Notes: generated from the letters alone by a model not told the origin. 64,000 bases of DNA from Haemophilus parainfluenzae (GCF_003252795.1 NZ_QEPQ01000005.1:62001-126000); one strand, 5' to 3'. Positions 1 to 9,519 are shown, numbered from the stretch's first letter. Translations and numbers: made by a program.

Positions 1-1
1 T

Positions 2-1375
2 GTATTAACCGGTATAGCATTAGGTTTAAGCGTGTTTGCAACCTCTTTATCCGCTCAAGCGGCTATTCCCAATGAGATTGTCGAACAAGGTAGCCTTGCG
101 CCAATGTTAGAAAAAGCACAAGCAGCAGTTGTGACCCTTTCTGTTGAAGGCAAAGCAAAAGCAAACAGCCGCTCAGCATCACCTGATGATATTCCAGAAG
201 AATTTAAATTTTTCTTTGGTGATCAATTTGGCGAACAATTTGGTGGAGATCGTGGTGCATCACGCAACTTCCGAGGTTTAGGTTCTGGCGTGATCATCAA
301 TGCAGATAAAGGCTATGTTTTAACTAACAATCACGTGGTAGATGGTGCGGATAAAATCACCGTAAAATTGCAAGACGGACGTGAGTTCAAAGCAAAACTC
401 GTTGGAAAAGATGAACAATCTGATATCGCTTTAGTACAAATCGAAAAACCAACAAATCTCACCGCGATCAAAATGGCTGACTCCGATAAATTACGTGTCG
501 GTGATTTTACCGTTGCTATCGGTAACCCATTTGGTTTAGGTCAAACTGTAACCTCTGGTATCGTTTCAGCACTTGGTCGCTCTACTGGTTCTGATAGCGG
601 TGCTTATGAAAACTATATCCAAACGGATGCTGCGGTAAACCGTGGTAACTCTGGTGGTGCATTATTAAATTTACAAGGTGAATTAATCGGTATTAATACC
701 GCGATTATTTCTCCAAGTGGCGGTAATGCAGGGATTGCCTTTGCAATTCCAAGCAACCAAGCCAATAATCTCGTTCAACAAATCTTAGAATTTGGTGAAG
801 TACGCCGTGGTTTACTCGGTATTAAAGGTGGCGAATTAAATGCTGATTTAGCAAAAGCCTTTAATGTCAGTGCGCAACAAGGTGCATTTGTAAGTGAAGT
901 CATTCCAAATTCTGCTGCCGAGAAAGCCGGCTTAAAAGCAGGTGATGTAATTACCGCAATGAATGGTCAAAAAATTTCAAGTTTCGCCGAAATGCGTGCG
1001 AAAATCGCGACTTCTGGTGCGGGTAAAGAAATTGAACTCACTTACTTACGTGATGGCAAAACTGACAACGTAAAAGTAACTTTACAAGCAGACGATGGCT
1101 CTCAAACGGCAAGTAAAACAGAACTTCCTGCATTAGATGGTGCAACCTTAAACAACTACGATGCAAAAGGTGTTAAAGGTGTAGAAATTAGTAAAGTACA
1201 GCCCAATTCAATGGCGGCACAACGCGGTTTAAAATCGGGTGATATCATCATCGGCATCAACCGTCAGCCAATTGAAAGTACGCAAGACTTACGCAAAGCG
1301 CTAGATGAAAAACCATCTGCCGTTGCACTCAATATCTTACGTGGTAAAAACAACTTCTACTTATTAGTGCAATAA
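2..1375 (+). CDS. htrA: HtrA/Do-family periplasmic serine protease (5' partial)
   Basis: This is a periplasmic quality-control protease/chaperone that degrades misfolded envelope proteins. The frame is already open at base 2, so the true start lies upstream of the window. The visible N-terminus is the hydrophobic part of a signal peptide ending in SLSAQA. About 457 residues are visible, and the family has roughly 450-475, so only a few codons are missing. Counting from base 2, the catalytic triad is H111 (NNHVVDG), D141 (SDIALV) and S217 (GNSGGA). Two PDZ domains follow, at about 265-355 and 375-455. It is convergent with uvrB across a shared terminator. DegP versus DegQ type cannot be settled from sequence alone. 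Confidence 0.95.
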   Translation, partial: VLTGIALGLSVFATSLSAQAAIPNEIVEQGSLAPMLEKAQAAVVTLSVEGKAKANSRSASPDDIPEEFKFFFGDQFGEQFGGDRGASRNFRGLGSGVIINADKGYVLTNNHVVDGADKITVKLQDGREFKAKLVGKDEQSDIALVQIEKPTNLTAIKMADSDKLRVGDFTVAIGNPFGLGQTVTSGIVSALGRSTGSDSGAYENYIQTDAAVNRGNSGGALLNLQGELIGINTAIISPSGGNAGIAFAIPSNQANNLVQQILEFGEVRRGLLGIKGGELNADLAKAFNVSAQQGAFVSEVIPNSAAEKAGLKAGDVITAMNGQKISSFAEMRAKIATSGAGKEIELTYLRDGKTDNVKVTLQADDGSQTASKTELPALDGATLNNYDAKGVKGVEISKVQPNSMAAQRGLKSGDIIIGINRQPIESTQDLRKALDEKPSAVALNILRGKNNFYLLVQ

Positions 1376-1378
1376 AAT

Positions 1379-1409
1379 AAAAAGAGCGGTCAATTTGACC
1401 GCTCTTTTT
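1379..1409. terminator. Bidirectional terminator, USS-variant palindrome
   Basis: Two 15-base arms (1379-1393 and 1395-1409) are perfectly complementary and are flanked by A and T runs. They are built on AAGAGCGGTCAA, which differs from the uptake core by one base. The hairpin lies between convergent htrA and uvrB and can serve both. Confidence 0.85.
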
Positions 1410-1411
1410 CT

Positions 1412-3448
1412 TTATTCAGATATCATAAACTGCTCTCTCAATTGATGAAGCTGATCACGTACAGCAGCGGCTTTTTCAAATTCGAGATCTTGAGCAAATT
1501 TATACATTTGTTGTTCCAATTTCTTAATTTGTTGTTGGAATTCTTTGGCTGATTTAGGCGCATTGTAAAGTGCGGTCGGTTCAGCCGCCGTTTTACCACG
1601 CTGTTTCGATTTGGCTTTTTGATTTGCACCTTGACCAATATCTAACAACTCACCGACTTTCTTATTCAATGCCTGTGGAACAATGCCGTGCTCTTCATTG
1701 TATTTCATTTGTTTTTCACGACGGCGATTCGTCTCTGTAATGGCTTTTTCCATAGATTTAGTAATGCTATCAGCATACAAAATTGCTTTACCATTTAAGT
1801 TTCGAGCAGCACGACCGATGGTTTGGATTAAGGAACGTTCAGAACGCAAGAAACCTTCTTTATCCGCATCTAAAATCGCCACAAGAGAAACTTCTGGAAT
1901 ATCCAAGCCCTCACGTAACAAGTTGATACCAACCAATACATCAAACTCGCCTAAACGTAAATCACGAATAATCTCTACGCGCTCAACGGTATCAATATCT
2001 GAATGCAAATAACGCACACGAATGCCGTGTTCGTCTAAGTAATCCGTTAAATCTTCCGCCATTTTCTTCGTCAGCGTTGTCACTAAAACACGCTCATTTT
2101 TGTCCGCCCTTTGACGCGCTTCAGACAGCAAATCATCCACTTGAATAGATACTGGGCGAATTTCAATTTGCGGATCGAGTAAGCCCGTTGGACGTACCAC
2201 CTGATCGACAATTTCAGTGCCTGATTTTTCCAACTCATAAGGGCCTGGCGTTGCGGAAACGTAAATCGTCTGCGGCGCTAAACGTTCGAATTCTTCAAAG
2301 CGTAATGGACGGTTATCCAATGCAGAAGGTAAACGGAAACCATATTCCACTAAGGTTTCTTTACGAGAGCGGTCACCACGATACATCCCACCAATTTGCG
2401 GTACAGTCACGTGTGATTCATCAATAATCAAAATCGCATCAGACGGCATATAATCAAACAATGTCGGAGGCGGTTCGCCTTCATTTCGACCAGAAAGATA
2501 GCGTGAATAGTTTTCGATGCCTGAGCAATAGCCGAGCTCGTTCATCATCTCAATGTCAAATTGTGTACGTTGGGTAATACGCTGCTCTTCCAACAATTTA
2601 TGCTCTTTGATGAAATACTCACGGCGTTGCACAAGCTCCGCTTTGATTTTTTCAATAGCATCTAAAATACGTTCTCTTGGTGTTACATAGTGGGTTTTCG
2701 GATAAACCGTAAAACGTGGAACAGCGCCGAAACTAGTACCCGTTAAAGGATCAAATAAACTTAAACGTTCAATTTCATCATCAAATAATTCAATTCGTAC
2801 CGCTCGATCGTCTGATTCTGCAGGGAAAATATCAATCACTTCACCGCGCACACGGAATGTACCACGCTGAAAAGCTTGATCGTTTCTTGTATATTGTAAT
2901 TCCGCCAACTTCGCTAAAATCTGACGTTGATCGATAATTGCCCCTTGTTGTAAATGCAACATCATTTGCAAATAGCTATCAGGGTCTCCCAAACCATAAA
3001 TTGCCGAAACAGATGCGACTACGATAGTATCTCGACGCTCTAAGAACGACTTGGTAGCTGAAAGACGCATCTGTTCAATTTGATCATTAATTGAAGCATC
3101 TTTTTCGATAAAGGTATCACTACTCGGTACATAAGCTTCCGGCTGATAATAATCATAGTATGAGACGAAATATTCCACCGCGTTTTCAGGAAAGAACGCT
3201 TTCATTTCTGCATAAAGCTGAGCGGCAAGCGTTTTATTTGGGGCAAGCAACATTGCTGGACGGTTTAACGTTGCTATAACATTCGCAATGGTAAAGGTTT
3301 TACCTGATCCTGTTACCCCGAGAAGGGTTTGATGGGCCAAACCATCCTCTAAATTTTCGACTAATTTTTCGATTGCTTGGGGCTGATCGCCAGAAGGTTT
3401 AAAATCGGAATGAAGGATAAAAGGCTTAGTATTAATTTTCTCTGCCAT
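1412..3448 (-). CDS. uvrB: UvrABC excinuclease subunit B
   Basis: UvrB is the damage-verification helicase of nucleotide excision repair. It is loaded by UvrA and hands the lesion to UvrC. The 678 residues match the family. Walker A is GVTGSGKT (about 44-51). The strand-separating beta-hairpin carries the [12 protein letters not shown] motif (about 90-105). The Walker B helicase motif is IIDESHV, and the C-terminal UVR coiled-coil ([13 protein letters not shown]) binds UvrC. I place the start at the ATG of MAEKINTK. A longer reading from an upstream TTG would only translate the uptake signal that directly precedes the ATG, and no clear ribosome binding site is visible. I see no full LexA operator upstream. 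Confidence 0.96.
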   Translation of the reverse strand: MAEKINTKPFILHSDFKPSGDQPQAIEKLVENLEDGLAHQTLLGVTGSGKTFTIANVIATLNRPAMLLAPNKTLAAQLYAEMKAFFPENAVEYFVSYYDYYQPEAYVPSSDTFIEKDASINDQIEQMRLSATKSFLERRDTIVVASVSAIYGLGDPDSYLQMMLHLQQGAIIDQRQILAKLAELQYTRNDQAFQRGTFRVRGEVIDIFPAESDDRAVRIELFDDEIERLSLFDPLTGTSFGAVPRFTVYPKTHYVTPRERILDAIEKIKAELVQRREYFIKEHKLLEEQRITQRTQFDIEMMNELGYCSGIENYSRYLSGRNEGEPPPTLFDYMPSDAILIIDESHVTVPQIGGMYRGDRSRKETLVEYGFRLPSALDNRPLRFEEFERLAPQTIYVSATPGPYELEKSGTEIVDQVVRPTGLLDPQIEIRPVSIQVDDLLSEARQRADKNERVLVTTLTKKMAEDLTDYLDEHGIRVRYLHSDIDTVERVEIIRDLRLGEFDVLVGINLLREGLDIPEVSLVAILDADKEGFLRSERSLIQTIGRAARNLNGKAILYADSITKSMEKAITETNRRREKQMKYNEEHGIVPQALNKKVGELLDIGQGANQKAKSKQRGKTAAEPTALYNAPKSAKEFQQQIKKLEQQMYKFAQDLEFEKAAAVRDQLHQLREQFMISE

Positions 3449-3711
3449 AAGTGCGGTCAATTTTTTTACTGTTTTAGAAGTGTGGCTATTTTAGCACATT
3501 TATTACTCCAAATTGAGCGATAAAAATCCAAGTTTTACACATACTTAGGCGTGTCAAGTCTTAAACACTTCAAAATTGAAACATATTTTATTTTTTTTGC
3601 TGGACTTTATATAACATATTGATATTTAAGAAAATATCAACGAATGGCTAATAGATGAACAATTTGAGACAAAGCCAGTCTGCACCAGTGGTTGACCATT
3701 TTAAACAAAAA

Positions 3712-3747
3712 CAATCCACAAAGTTATCCACAGGCTTTGTGGATAGC
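3712..3747. promoter_or_regulatory. Cluster of DnaA-box-like sites in an inverted repeat
   Basis: A perfect TTATCCACA lies at 3724-3732. It sits in the loop of a perfect 10-bp inverted repeat (ATCCACAAAG at 3714-3723, CTTTGTGGAT at 3735-3744). The arms contain weaker boxes: CAATCCACA (3712-3720) and, on the other strand, CTATCCACA (3747-3739, 8 of 9). A further TTTTACACA fitting TTWTNCACA lies at 3533-3541. Binding by DnaA is inferred from sequence match only. Confidence 0.55.
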
Positions 3748-3788
3748 AAAAACGGTAAATTTTTTTATAATTTTTTTCATTTTGAGTA

Positions 3789-3817
3789 TTGACAAGCGAC
3801 AGGTCGCTCATTAAAAT
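3789..3817 (+). promoter_or_regulatory. Sigma-70 promoter of tRNA-Asn
   Basis: The -35 is a perfect TTGACA (3789-3794), followed by a 17-bp spacer and the -10 TAAAAT (3812-3817). A GC-rich discriminator (GCGCGCC) comes next, typical of growth-rate-controlled stable-RNA promoters. It lies about 30 bp before the mature tRNA. Confidence 0.88.
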
Positions 3818-3848
3818 GCGCGCCTATTCTTTGTGATACCAAATTTAT

Positions 3849-3924
3849 TCCTCCTTAGTTCAGTCGGTAGAACGGTGGACTGTTAATCCATATGTCGCAG
3901 GTTCGAGTCCCGCAGGAGGAGCCA
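3849..3924 (+). tRNA. tRNA-Asn (anticodon GTT)
   Basis: The 76-nt cloverleaf has acceptor arms TCCTCCT and AGGAGGA plus discriminator G. The D-loop region is TTCAGTCGGTAGA, anticodon GTT lies at 3882-3884, and the T-arm is GCAGGTTCGAGTCCCGC. The 3' CCA is encoded. A strong promoter precedes it and a hairpin terminator follows, so it is a single-gene transcription unit. Confidence 0.98.
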
Positions 3925-3993
3925 AATTTCTCTTTTGGTTTAGCTTTCGTTTGTCTCCTTTTACGAATCCTAAATTTGTAGCCAAAAGAATTT

Positions 3994-4022
3994 AAGCCCA
4001 TCGTGTTGATGGGCTTTATTTT
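3994..4022 (+). terminator. Terminator of tRNA-Asn
   Basis: A 9-bp perfect stem AAGCCCATC / GATGGGCTT with loop GTGTT is followed by TATTTTTA. Confidence 0.85.
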
Positions 4023-4056
4023 TATCTAATCAATGCTTATTTGATAAATTATCAGG

Positions 4057-4830
4057 CTAATTTAATGATGAGCGGTCATCCATTAAGTTATCACATTCCC
4101 AGCCAATATAGTCGCCTGAAAACTCCATAGCTAATTTTTCAAAGCGCTCTACCCACTCGAAGATCTCATTACTGTCTAATGAAAGCTCTTGCTCCAATTT
4201 CACCATGAAATAAGGCTGTTCATCGTCTTCCGTCTGGATGGCTTGGCTTGAATATTTCAACGTACTAAAAGACACTTTTCCAAGCGTTAGTTCATCCATA
4301 AAGGGAAACATTTTTTCTTCTTCATCAAAATGGAAAGTATGCTCAATCAAATAAGTATCACTTAAATTACGTCCTTTGCTGTTCAGCATACTTAAAATCT
4401 CTTCCGTCGCATTTAATTTCATTTCCAATGGAGAAGCCAATAAGAAATCGAAATAGGTATCCCAATTGGGATCATCCTGCACATTGATTTCTGAGACAAA
4501 ATCAAGCTGCTGAAGCGTTTCTTTAAGCAAAGCATCGTGTTCACAATAAAAATGCATTTTTGCCTGATGGTTACAAATAAAGTGCCCAGCAAAGAAAACA
4601 TTCGGAAGTGCGGTCAATTGTGCAAGGATTTTAAAAAGACGATTAATTAATTTTTCATATTCGTCTTCATTCGGCAAACCATCCTCATCTCCCTGATAAG
4701 GCACGGTAAATTGCACAACCTTACTGAGATGTTTACCATGATAAACATCTAAATCTTCAATATTTGCGGTAAACACGGCAGGCATACCATTCACTTGTGA
4801 ACGGTAATTCTGCCAATTTGCCATATCCAT
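4057..4830 (-). CDS. DUF695 / RraB-like domain protein
   Basis: This is a 257-residue cytosolic protein of uncertain function. The N-terminal half (about 1-140) resembles DUF695. The C-terminal half has the look of the RraB family of RNase E regulators, with the ending GDYIGWECD resembling the YDGWG signature. It is very acidic, with no signal peptide or membrane segment. GGAAAG precedes the ATG of MDMANW; an alternative ATG lies two codons in. It starts 9 bp after the xthA stop, so the two are probably co-transcribed. A role in modulating RNase E is only suggested by the domain resemblance; the partner and activity are unknown. Confidence 0.75.
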   Translation of the reverse strand: MDMANWQNYRSQVNGMPAVFTANIEDLDVYHGKHLSKVVQFTVPYQGDEDGLPNEDEYEKLINRLFKILAQLTALPNVFFAGHFICNHQAKMHFYCEHDALLKETLQQLDFVSEINVQDDPNWDTYFDFLLASPLEMKLNATEEILSMLNSKGRNLSDTYLIEHTFHFDEEEKMFPFMDELTLGKVSFSTLKYSSQAIQTEDDEQPYFMVKLEQELSLDSNEIFEWVERFEKLAMEFSGDYIGWECDNLMDDRSSLN

Positions 4831-4839
4831 GCTGCTTTC

Positions 4840-5643
4840 CTATTTAAACTCTGCCCAGATTGGTGCGTGATCGGACGGTTTTTCCATCGCACGAATATCC
4901 AATGCAATGCCGACGTCCACGCAACGCTCTGCTAATTGATGATTCACTAAAATATGATCGATACGTAATCCACGGTTATCATCGAAACCTTTTGAGCGAT
5001 AATCAAACCACGAGAATTTATCATTGACTGTTGGGTTTAATTTACGGAACGTATCTTCCAATCCATAATCGTATAAGCGTTGATACCATTCACGCTCTTC
5101 GGGTAAAAATGAACATTTACCAGTACGCAACCAACGTTTGCGGTTTTCATCGCCGATACCAATATCCAAATCGCTTGGACTGATATTCATATCGCCCATA
5201 ATTAAAACCGGATTAGCTTTATCATGATCTTGCTCTAAATAACGTTGAAGATCCGCATAAAATTTTTCTTTTGCCGGAAACTTCGTTTCATGAGCACGGC
5301 TTTCCCCTTGTGGGAAATAGCCATTAATTACCGTTAACAAACCAAACGGGGTTTCTAAATCTGCCATAATAATGCGTTTTTGCGCATCTTCATTATCGGT
5401 TGGAAAACCACGACGTACCGCTTTTGGTTCTTGTTTGGTTAACAGTGCTACACCATAGTGGCCTTTTTGTCCGTGATGAAAAACGTGATAGCCCAGATTT
5501 TCAGTAATTGCATAAGGAAAATCCTCATCTGCTACTTTGATTTCTTGTAAACCAATCACATCCGGTTGGTATTTTTCAATAATTGCTTCAAGTTGATGAG
5601 GACGAGCACGTAACCCATTAATATTAAAAGAGATAAATTTCAT
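4840..5643 (-). CDS. xthA: Exodeoxyribonuclease III
   Basis: This is the major AP endonuclease and 3'-repair phosphodiesterase of base excision repair. The 267 residues are collinear with the E. coli enzyme. All catalytic positions are visible: N7 (NINGLR), E34 (LQEIK), Y109 (GYFPQG), D151 and N153 (GDMNIS), D229 (IDHI), D258 and H259 (PSDHAP). It lies between the RluA-family gene and the DUF695/RraB-like gene, all on the minus strand, in the same order as HI0042-HI0041 of H. influenzae as I recall it. Confidence 0.98.
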   Translation of the reverse strand: MKFISFNINGLRARPHQLEAIIEKYQPDVIGLQEIKVADEDFPYAITENLGYHVFHHGQKGHYGVALLTKQEPKAVRRGFPTDNEDAQKRIIMADLETPFGLLTVINGYFPQGESRAHETKFPAKEKFYADLQRYLEQDHDKANPVLIMGDMNISPSDLDIGIGDENRKRWLRTGKCSFLPEEREWYQRLYDYGLEDTFRKLNPTVNDKFSWFDYRSKGFDDNRGLRIDHILVNHQLAERCVDVGIALDIRAMEKPSDHAPIWAEFK

Positions 5644-5694
5644 TTTTGTTCCTAATGTGAAAAATTGGGTCTATTATACAAAATAATTGAAATC

Positions 5695-6387
5695 TTAACC
5701 GCACTTTTCCTGTTCAGTTGAGTCCGCTAGTACTGAGCTAAATTTTTGAATCTGAGACATGACACCTTGACGATACCACCACTCCCCTTCTTTCGGTGGG
5801 CTAAACACATCAAATGACTGACCTTTAAATTCAAATTGCAATCTTGCAGCATGCAAATAAGTGCGGTCAATATTTTCAGTGTTTTTACCATAAAGCGAAT
5901 CACCTAAAATCGGACTCCCTAAGCTTTTCATCGTGACACGCAATTGATGGGTTTTACCGGTTTGTGGTTTTAAAATAAATAACCGTAAATTGGGCTCGCA
6001 ACTTACACTTTCAAAACGCGTAATTGCCGGATTTTCTTTCGATTGGCAAAGTTTCCAAGCCCCATTACGAGACTTTTGCATATCGCCGACAATCAATCCT
6101 TGTTTCTTTTTGGGCTTTTGATTGCTGAGAGCAAGGTAAGTCTTTTGGATATGGTGTTCAGAAAAAAGTCGGAAAAATTCAGCCGCACTTTCGGCATTTA
6201 GTGCCAAAATAAGTAAACCTGATGTCACTTTATCTAATCGATGTACAAGCCAGACTTGTGGCACATTAAGCTGCCTGGCAAGCAAAGTGGTTAAACCAAT
6301 TTTACTTTGATCTTTATGCACACTTAGCCCACAAGGCTTATAAATAATGATAAAATCATCCGTCTGATAAACAATGTCTAATTTCAT
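5695..6387 (-). CDS. RluA-family RNA pseudouridine synthase (HI0042 type)
   Basis: The enzyme isomerises uridine to pseudouridine in RNA; its target site is unknown. The 230 residues include the catalytic motif HRLDKVTSGLL with D52, and KPQTGKTHQLRVTMKSLG, both diagnostic of the RluA/RluC/RluD family. There is no N-terminal S4 domain. I start at the ATG of MKLDIVYQ, because the upstream in-frame TTG would translate the adjacent uptake signal. At the other end the last codons, Lys-Cys-Gly, are themselves an uptake core (5698-5706) followed by the stop. Only 18 bp separate its ATG from that of divergent cls. Confidence 0.93.
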   Translation of the reverse strand: MKLDIVYQTDDFIIIYKPCGLSVHKDQSKIGLTTLLARQLNVPQVWLVHRLDKVTSGLLILALNAESAAEFFRLFSEHHIQKTYLALSNQKPKKKQGLIVGDMQKSRNGAWKLCQSKENPAITRFESVSCEPNLRLFILKPQTGKTHQLRVTMKSLGSPILGDSLYGKNTENIDRTYLHAARLQFEFKGQSFDVFSPPKEGEWWYRQGVMSQIQKFSSVLADSTEQEKCG

Positions 6388-6405
6388 AAGTGCGGTCAAA
6401 AATTA

Positions 6406-7866
6406 ATGAGTTTTGAACATATTATACTGGTTTATATTATTCCCGTGTTAATTTGGATGGCAGTTATTTCTGTCACATTGCGTTTACTCGTCAAAAAACA
6501 AGCGGTTTCTGCTACGTTGTCATGGCTGATGATTATCTACCTTGTGCCACTGATTGGCGTTATTGCTTATTTAATTTTTGGTGAGATTAAACTCGGTACT
6601 CGCCGAGCCAAAGTATTTCAATCATTAAAACCTAAATATACACAATGGCTTCAGCAGCTGTCTGGGCAAAAAGATCTGGTTGCGCATTCCCAGGATCCTC
6701 GTTATCGTGCTTTATTTAAACTAGTCCACCACCGCTTAGGTATTCCGAATATTCGCGGTAATGAATTACATATTCTCGATACTCCAGAAAGCATTATTCG
6801 AAGTATCATCCGTGATATTCAACAAGCTCGCCACTCCATTAATATGGTGTTTTATATTTGGAGCAATGATGGTCTGATTAATGACGTTAAACAAGCCTTA
6901 GAAGAAGCCGTGCAACGTGGTGTTAAAGTTTGTCTTTTACTCGATTCCGTTGGCAGTAATGCTTTTTTGAAAAGCCCGATTTGTAAAGAAATGCGAACAA
7001 AAGGCATTGAGATTACAGAAGCGCTACACGTAAACTTATTCCGCATGTTCTTCAACCGGATTGATTTACGCCAACACCGTAAAATTATCGTCATTGATAA
7101 TCAAATTGCCTATACAGGAAGTATGAATATGGTGGACCCCAATTTCTTCAAACAAGATAGCAACGTAGGAAATTGGATAGACGTGATGGTGAGAATCAAC
7201 GGCCCTGTTTCACCAATTTTAAACAGCTTACATGCTTGGGATTGGGAAATTGAAACGACAGAAGAATTACCCCTGTTATTACCAAATTGTCCGCTTGTAG
7301 AAATTGATGATAACGACACCCATTCTGTGCAAGTTATTGCGAGTGGCCCCGCGTTCCCGGATGATTTAATTGCGCAATCTCTTGCAACGGTTATTTATGC
7401 AGCTAGAGAAAGCATTGTGATCACATCACCTTACTTTGTGCCAAGTCACAATATTGCTGAAGCATTACGTATTGCCGCATTCCGTGGCGTTGATATCACG
7501 CTCATTTTACCTAAAAACAATGATTCCTTGATGGTTCGTTGGGCAAGTCGAACATTCTTTGATGATTTACTCGAAGCAGGTGTCAAAATTTATCATTTTG
7601 AAGCAGGACTTCTACATACGAAAAGTGTGTTAATCGATAATAAGCTCGCGCTCGTTGGTACAGTAAATATGGATTTACGCAGTTTCCTGCTTAACTTTGA
7701 AATCACTGTTGCCGTAGAAGATCGTAATTTTGCTAATGAAGTTGCCACACTCCATGAAAATTATTTAGCGAATTCTTCCGCTCTCGATATGCAAGAATGG
7801 ATAAATCGTCCTTTCTATCATCGAATCATCGAGCGGTTATTTTTCTTGTTTAGTCCATTACTCTAA
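6406..7866 (+). CDS. cls: Cardiolipin synthase A
   Basis: It condenses two phosphatidylglycerol molecules into cardiolipin in the inner membrane. The 486 residues equal E. coli ClsA in length and align to the C-terminal FSPLL. Two N-terminal membrane helices (about 5-27 and 38-58) are followed by two phospholipase-D HKD motifs beginning at H224 (HRKIIVIDNQ) and H404 (HTKSVLIDNK), the latter leading into GTVNMDLRS. It is divergent from the pseudouridine synthase with an 18-bp gap that is mostly uptake signal, so its promoter probably lies inside the neighbouring coding region. It shares a bidirectional terminator with the next gene. Confidence 0.97.
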   Translation: MSFEHIILVYIIPVLIWMAVISVTLRLLVKKQAVSATLSWLMIIYLVPLIGVIAYLIFGEIKLGTRRAKVFQSLKPKYTQWLQQLSGQKDLVAHSQDPRYRALFKLVHHRLGIPNIRGNELHILDTPESIIRSIIRDIQQARHSINMVFYIWSNDGLINDVKQALEEAVQRGVKVCLLLDSVGSNAFLKSPICKEMRTKGIEITEALHVNLFRMFFNRIDLRQHRKIIVIDNQIAYTGSMNMVDPNFFKQDSNVGNWIDVMVRINGPVSPILNSLHAWDWEIETTEELPLLLPNCPLVEIDDNDTHSVQVIASGPAFPDDLIAQSLATVIYAARESIVITSPYFVPSHNIAEALRIAAFRGVDITLILPKNNDSLMVRWASRTFFDDLLEAGVKIYHFEAGLLHTKSVLIDNKLALVGTVNMDLRSFLLNFEITVAVEDRNFANEVATLHENYLANSSALDMQEWINRPFYHRIIERLFFLFSPLL

Positions 7867-7884
7867 ATTTCACAATAAATACAA

Positions 7885-7922
7885 AAAGGGCATACTATAC
7901 TACACAGTACGCCCTTTCTTTT
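7885..7922. terminator. Bidirectional terminator between cls and lysW
   Basis: Arms AAAGGGCATACT and AGTACGCCCTTT have one mismatch. An A run precedes and a T run follows, between two convergent genes. Confidence 0.85.
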
Positions 7923-7934
7923 TTCATTTTAGGA

Positions 7935-9455
7935 TTAACGTTTCTTCACGATAAACACTAAAGCTACTAAAACAACTGCTGTTGTTACAAATCCAGCTAA
8001 ACCTGATTCTGTAAAGCCTACCACAATGTAGCCTACCGCACTTGCTGTCGCAACAGTTGCTGCATAAGGTAATTGTGTGGTGACGTGATCCATGTGGTTA
8101 CATTTTGCCCCAGTTGATGACAGAATCGTTGTATCCGAAACCGGTGAACAGTGGTCGCCACATACTGCGCCAGCCATAACTGCAGACAGACAAGGAAGTA
8201 ATAACTCTGGTGCTGAGTTAGTCGCCATTGCCGCAGCGATTGGTAACATGATGCCAAATGTTCCCCAGCTTGTCCCTGTTGAGAATGCCATTGCTGAACC
8301 AAGGATAAATAAAATTACAGGTAAAAATTGAACTGGAATACTGCCACTCACTAAAGAGGATAAGTATTTACCGGTTTGTGCATCCCCAACCACTTTATTG
8401 ATTGTCCACGCAAAGAACAGAATAGCAATTGCACCTAACATCGATTTAATGCCAGCAATCCATGCTTTTCCGTATTCTGGTAAAGAAACTTGGCGCTCAA
8501 GAATAATCAATAATGTTGACATAGCAACCGCACTTGAACCACCAACAACAAGCGAAATACCTACTGTTGTATTTTCAAATGCACCTAAGAGACTAAATGG
8601 TTTTCCATCTGCTGCTAAGGCCTCACTACCGGTGTGAATCATCATAAAAACAGTGACGGTAATTAAGACTAAAATCGGTAAAATTAAGTTGCGAACTTTA
8701 CCTTTCACACCTTCAATGACTTCTTCTTTATAATCGCGTTCCATCGCTAATTTTTCATGACGTGCCATTGACGCAATATCAAATGAGAAATAAGCCACAA
8801 AGAATACCATCAATAATGAGAAGATCGCATAGTAGTTCATTGAACTCATGGCAACGAATGCACCCATTGGGGTATAAGACGTAATAGAATACGTTGCCAA
8901 TAAACCTGCTACGAGAGTAATAATGTATGCCCCCCAGCTTGATACTGGCATCATGACACACATTGGTGCAGCAGTAGAATCAAGAATGTACGCTAATTTT
9001 GCACGAGAAACTTTGAAACGATCAGTAACTGGACGTGCAATCGCACCTACAGCAAGACTGTGGAAGTAATCATCGATAAATGTCACAAACACTAAAGATG
9101 CCGCTAATAATTTCGCACCGCGACGACCTTTAATTTTATTTTGTGCCCATTCAGCAAACGCACGGTTGCTGCCTGACACAGTTAAAAGTGCGGTCAATAC
9201 GCCAAGTAAAACTAAGAAAAACACGATATTCATATTTGAATTCATGCCTTCTTCGCTACTATAAACTAATGCCACAACATTATCTTTTAAATAAATAAGT
9301 GCATTCAATGGATTGAAATCAACCAACATTAACGCACCGACAATAATCCCAGCACTGAGGGACACCAAAACCCGACGAGTTGCAATTGCTAAAATAATCG
9401 CAAGTAATGCGGGTATAATTGAATAAATAGATGAAGAATAATCGACTAGTTCCAT
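7935..9455 (-). CDS. lysW: NhaC-family transporter, probable lysine transporter (LysW-like)
   Basis: This is a 506-residue inner-membrane protein with about 11-13 hydrophobic segments. It has NhaC-family signatures, including FIDDYFHSLAVGAIARP, AMAFSTGTSWGTFGIM and AGAVCGDHCSPVSDTTILS. By homology it would be annotated as a sodium/proton antiporter. Its leader, however, is a lysine riboswitch, and NhaC-like proteins under such control have been proposed in the literature to be lysine importers (LysW). Substrate assignment here therefore rests on the regulatory context, not on residues. The block NhaC-hns-purU-aroA matches HI1586-HI1589 as I recall it. GTP- or ATP-binding motifs are absent, as expected for a secondary carrier. 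Confidence 0.85.
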   Translation of the reverse strand: MELVDYSSSIYSIIPALLAIILAIATRRVLVSLSAGIIVGALMLVDFNPLNALIYLKDNVVALVYSSEEGMNSNMNIVFFLVLLGVLTALLTVSGSNRAFAEWAQNKIKGRRGAKLLAASLVFVTFIDDYFHSLAVGAIARPVTDRFKVSRAKLAYILDSTAAPMCVMMPVSSWGAYIITLVAGLLATYSITSYTPMGAFVAMSSMNYYAIFSLLMVFFVAYFSFDIASMARHEKLAMERDYKEEVIEGVKGKVRNLILPILVLITVTVFMMIHTGSEALAADGKPFSLLGAFENTTVGISLVVGGSSAVAMSTLLIILERQVSLPEYGKAWIAGIKSMLGAIAILFFAWTINKVVGDAQTGKYLSSLVSGSIPVQFLPVILFILGSAMAFSTGTSWGTFGIMLPIAAAMATNSAPELLLPCLSAVMAGAVCGDHCSPVSDTTILSSTGAKCNHMDHVTTQLPYAATVATASAVGYIVVGFTESGLAGFVTTAVVLVALVFIVKKR

Positions 9456-9519
9456 TAAGTTATACCTAATAATTTAATGGAGACAACGGCAAGAAAAGAC
9501 ACAATTATGACCAGACCGA

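Larger units (their letters stand above)
3449..3848. other. 400-base non-coding region between uvrB and tRNA-Asn
   Basis: It holds an uptake signal at the uvrB start, a 9-bp hairpin (TTGATATTT / AAATATCAA, 3619-3640), a cluster of DnaA-box-like sequences, an AT-rich run (about 3756-3785) and the tRNA promoter. An open frame of 45 codons at 3655-3792 runs through the DnaA boxes, but it has no convincing ribosome binding site and I do not call it a gene. Confidence 0.7.

Noticed and set aside
3460-3500. LexA operator for uvrB
   Set aside because: Only a TACTGT half-site is present; no ACAG partner at the required spacing.
3655-3792. A 45-codon open frame through the DnaA-box cluster
   Set aside because: No good ribosome binding site, Phe/Lys runs typical of AT-rich non-coding DNA, and the DnaA-like repeats explain the sequence better.
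3449-3848. Chromosomal replication origin
   Set aside because: There are too few strong DnaA boxes, no GATC repeats, and none of the usual origin neighbours.
3849-4056. Integrated element at tRNA-Asn
   Set aside because: No integrase, no duplicated tRNA 3' end, and ordinary housekeeping genes follow directly.
8092-8637. Open frames opposite the lysW gene
   Set aside because: They are shadows of a clear membrane-protein gene and have no start signals or recognisable motifs; the same applies to the many other short antisense frames in this window.
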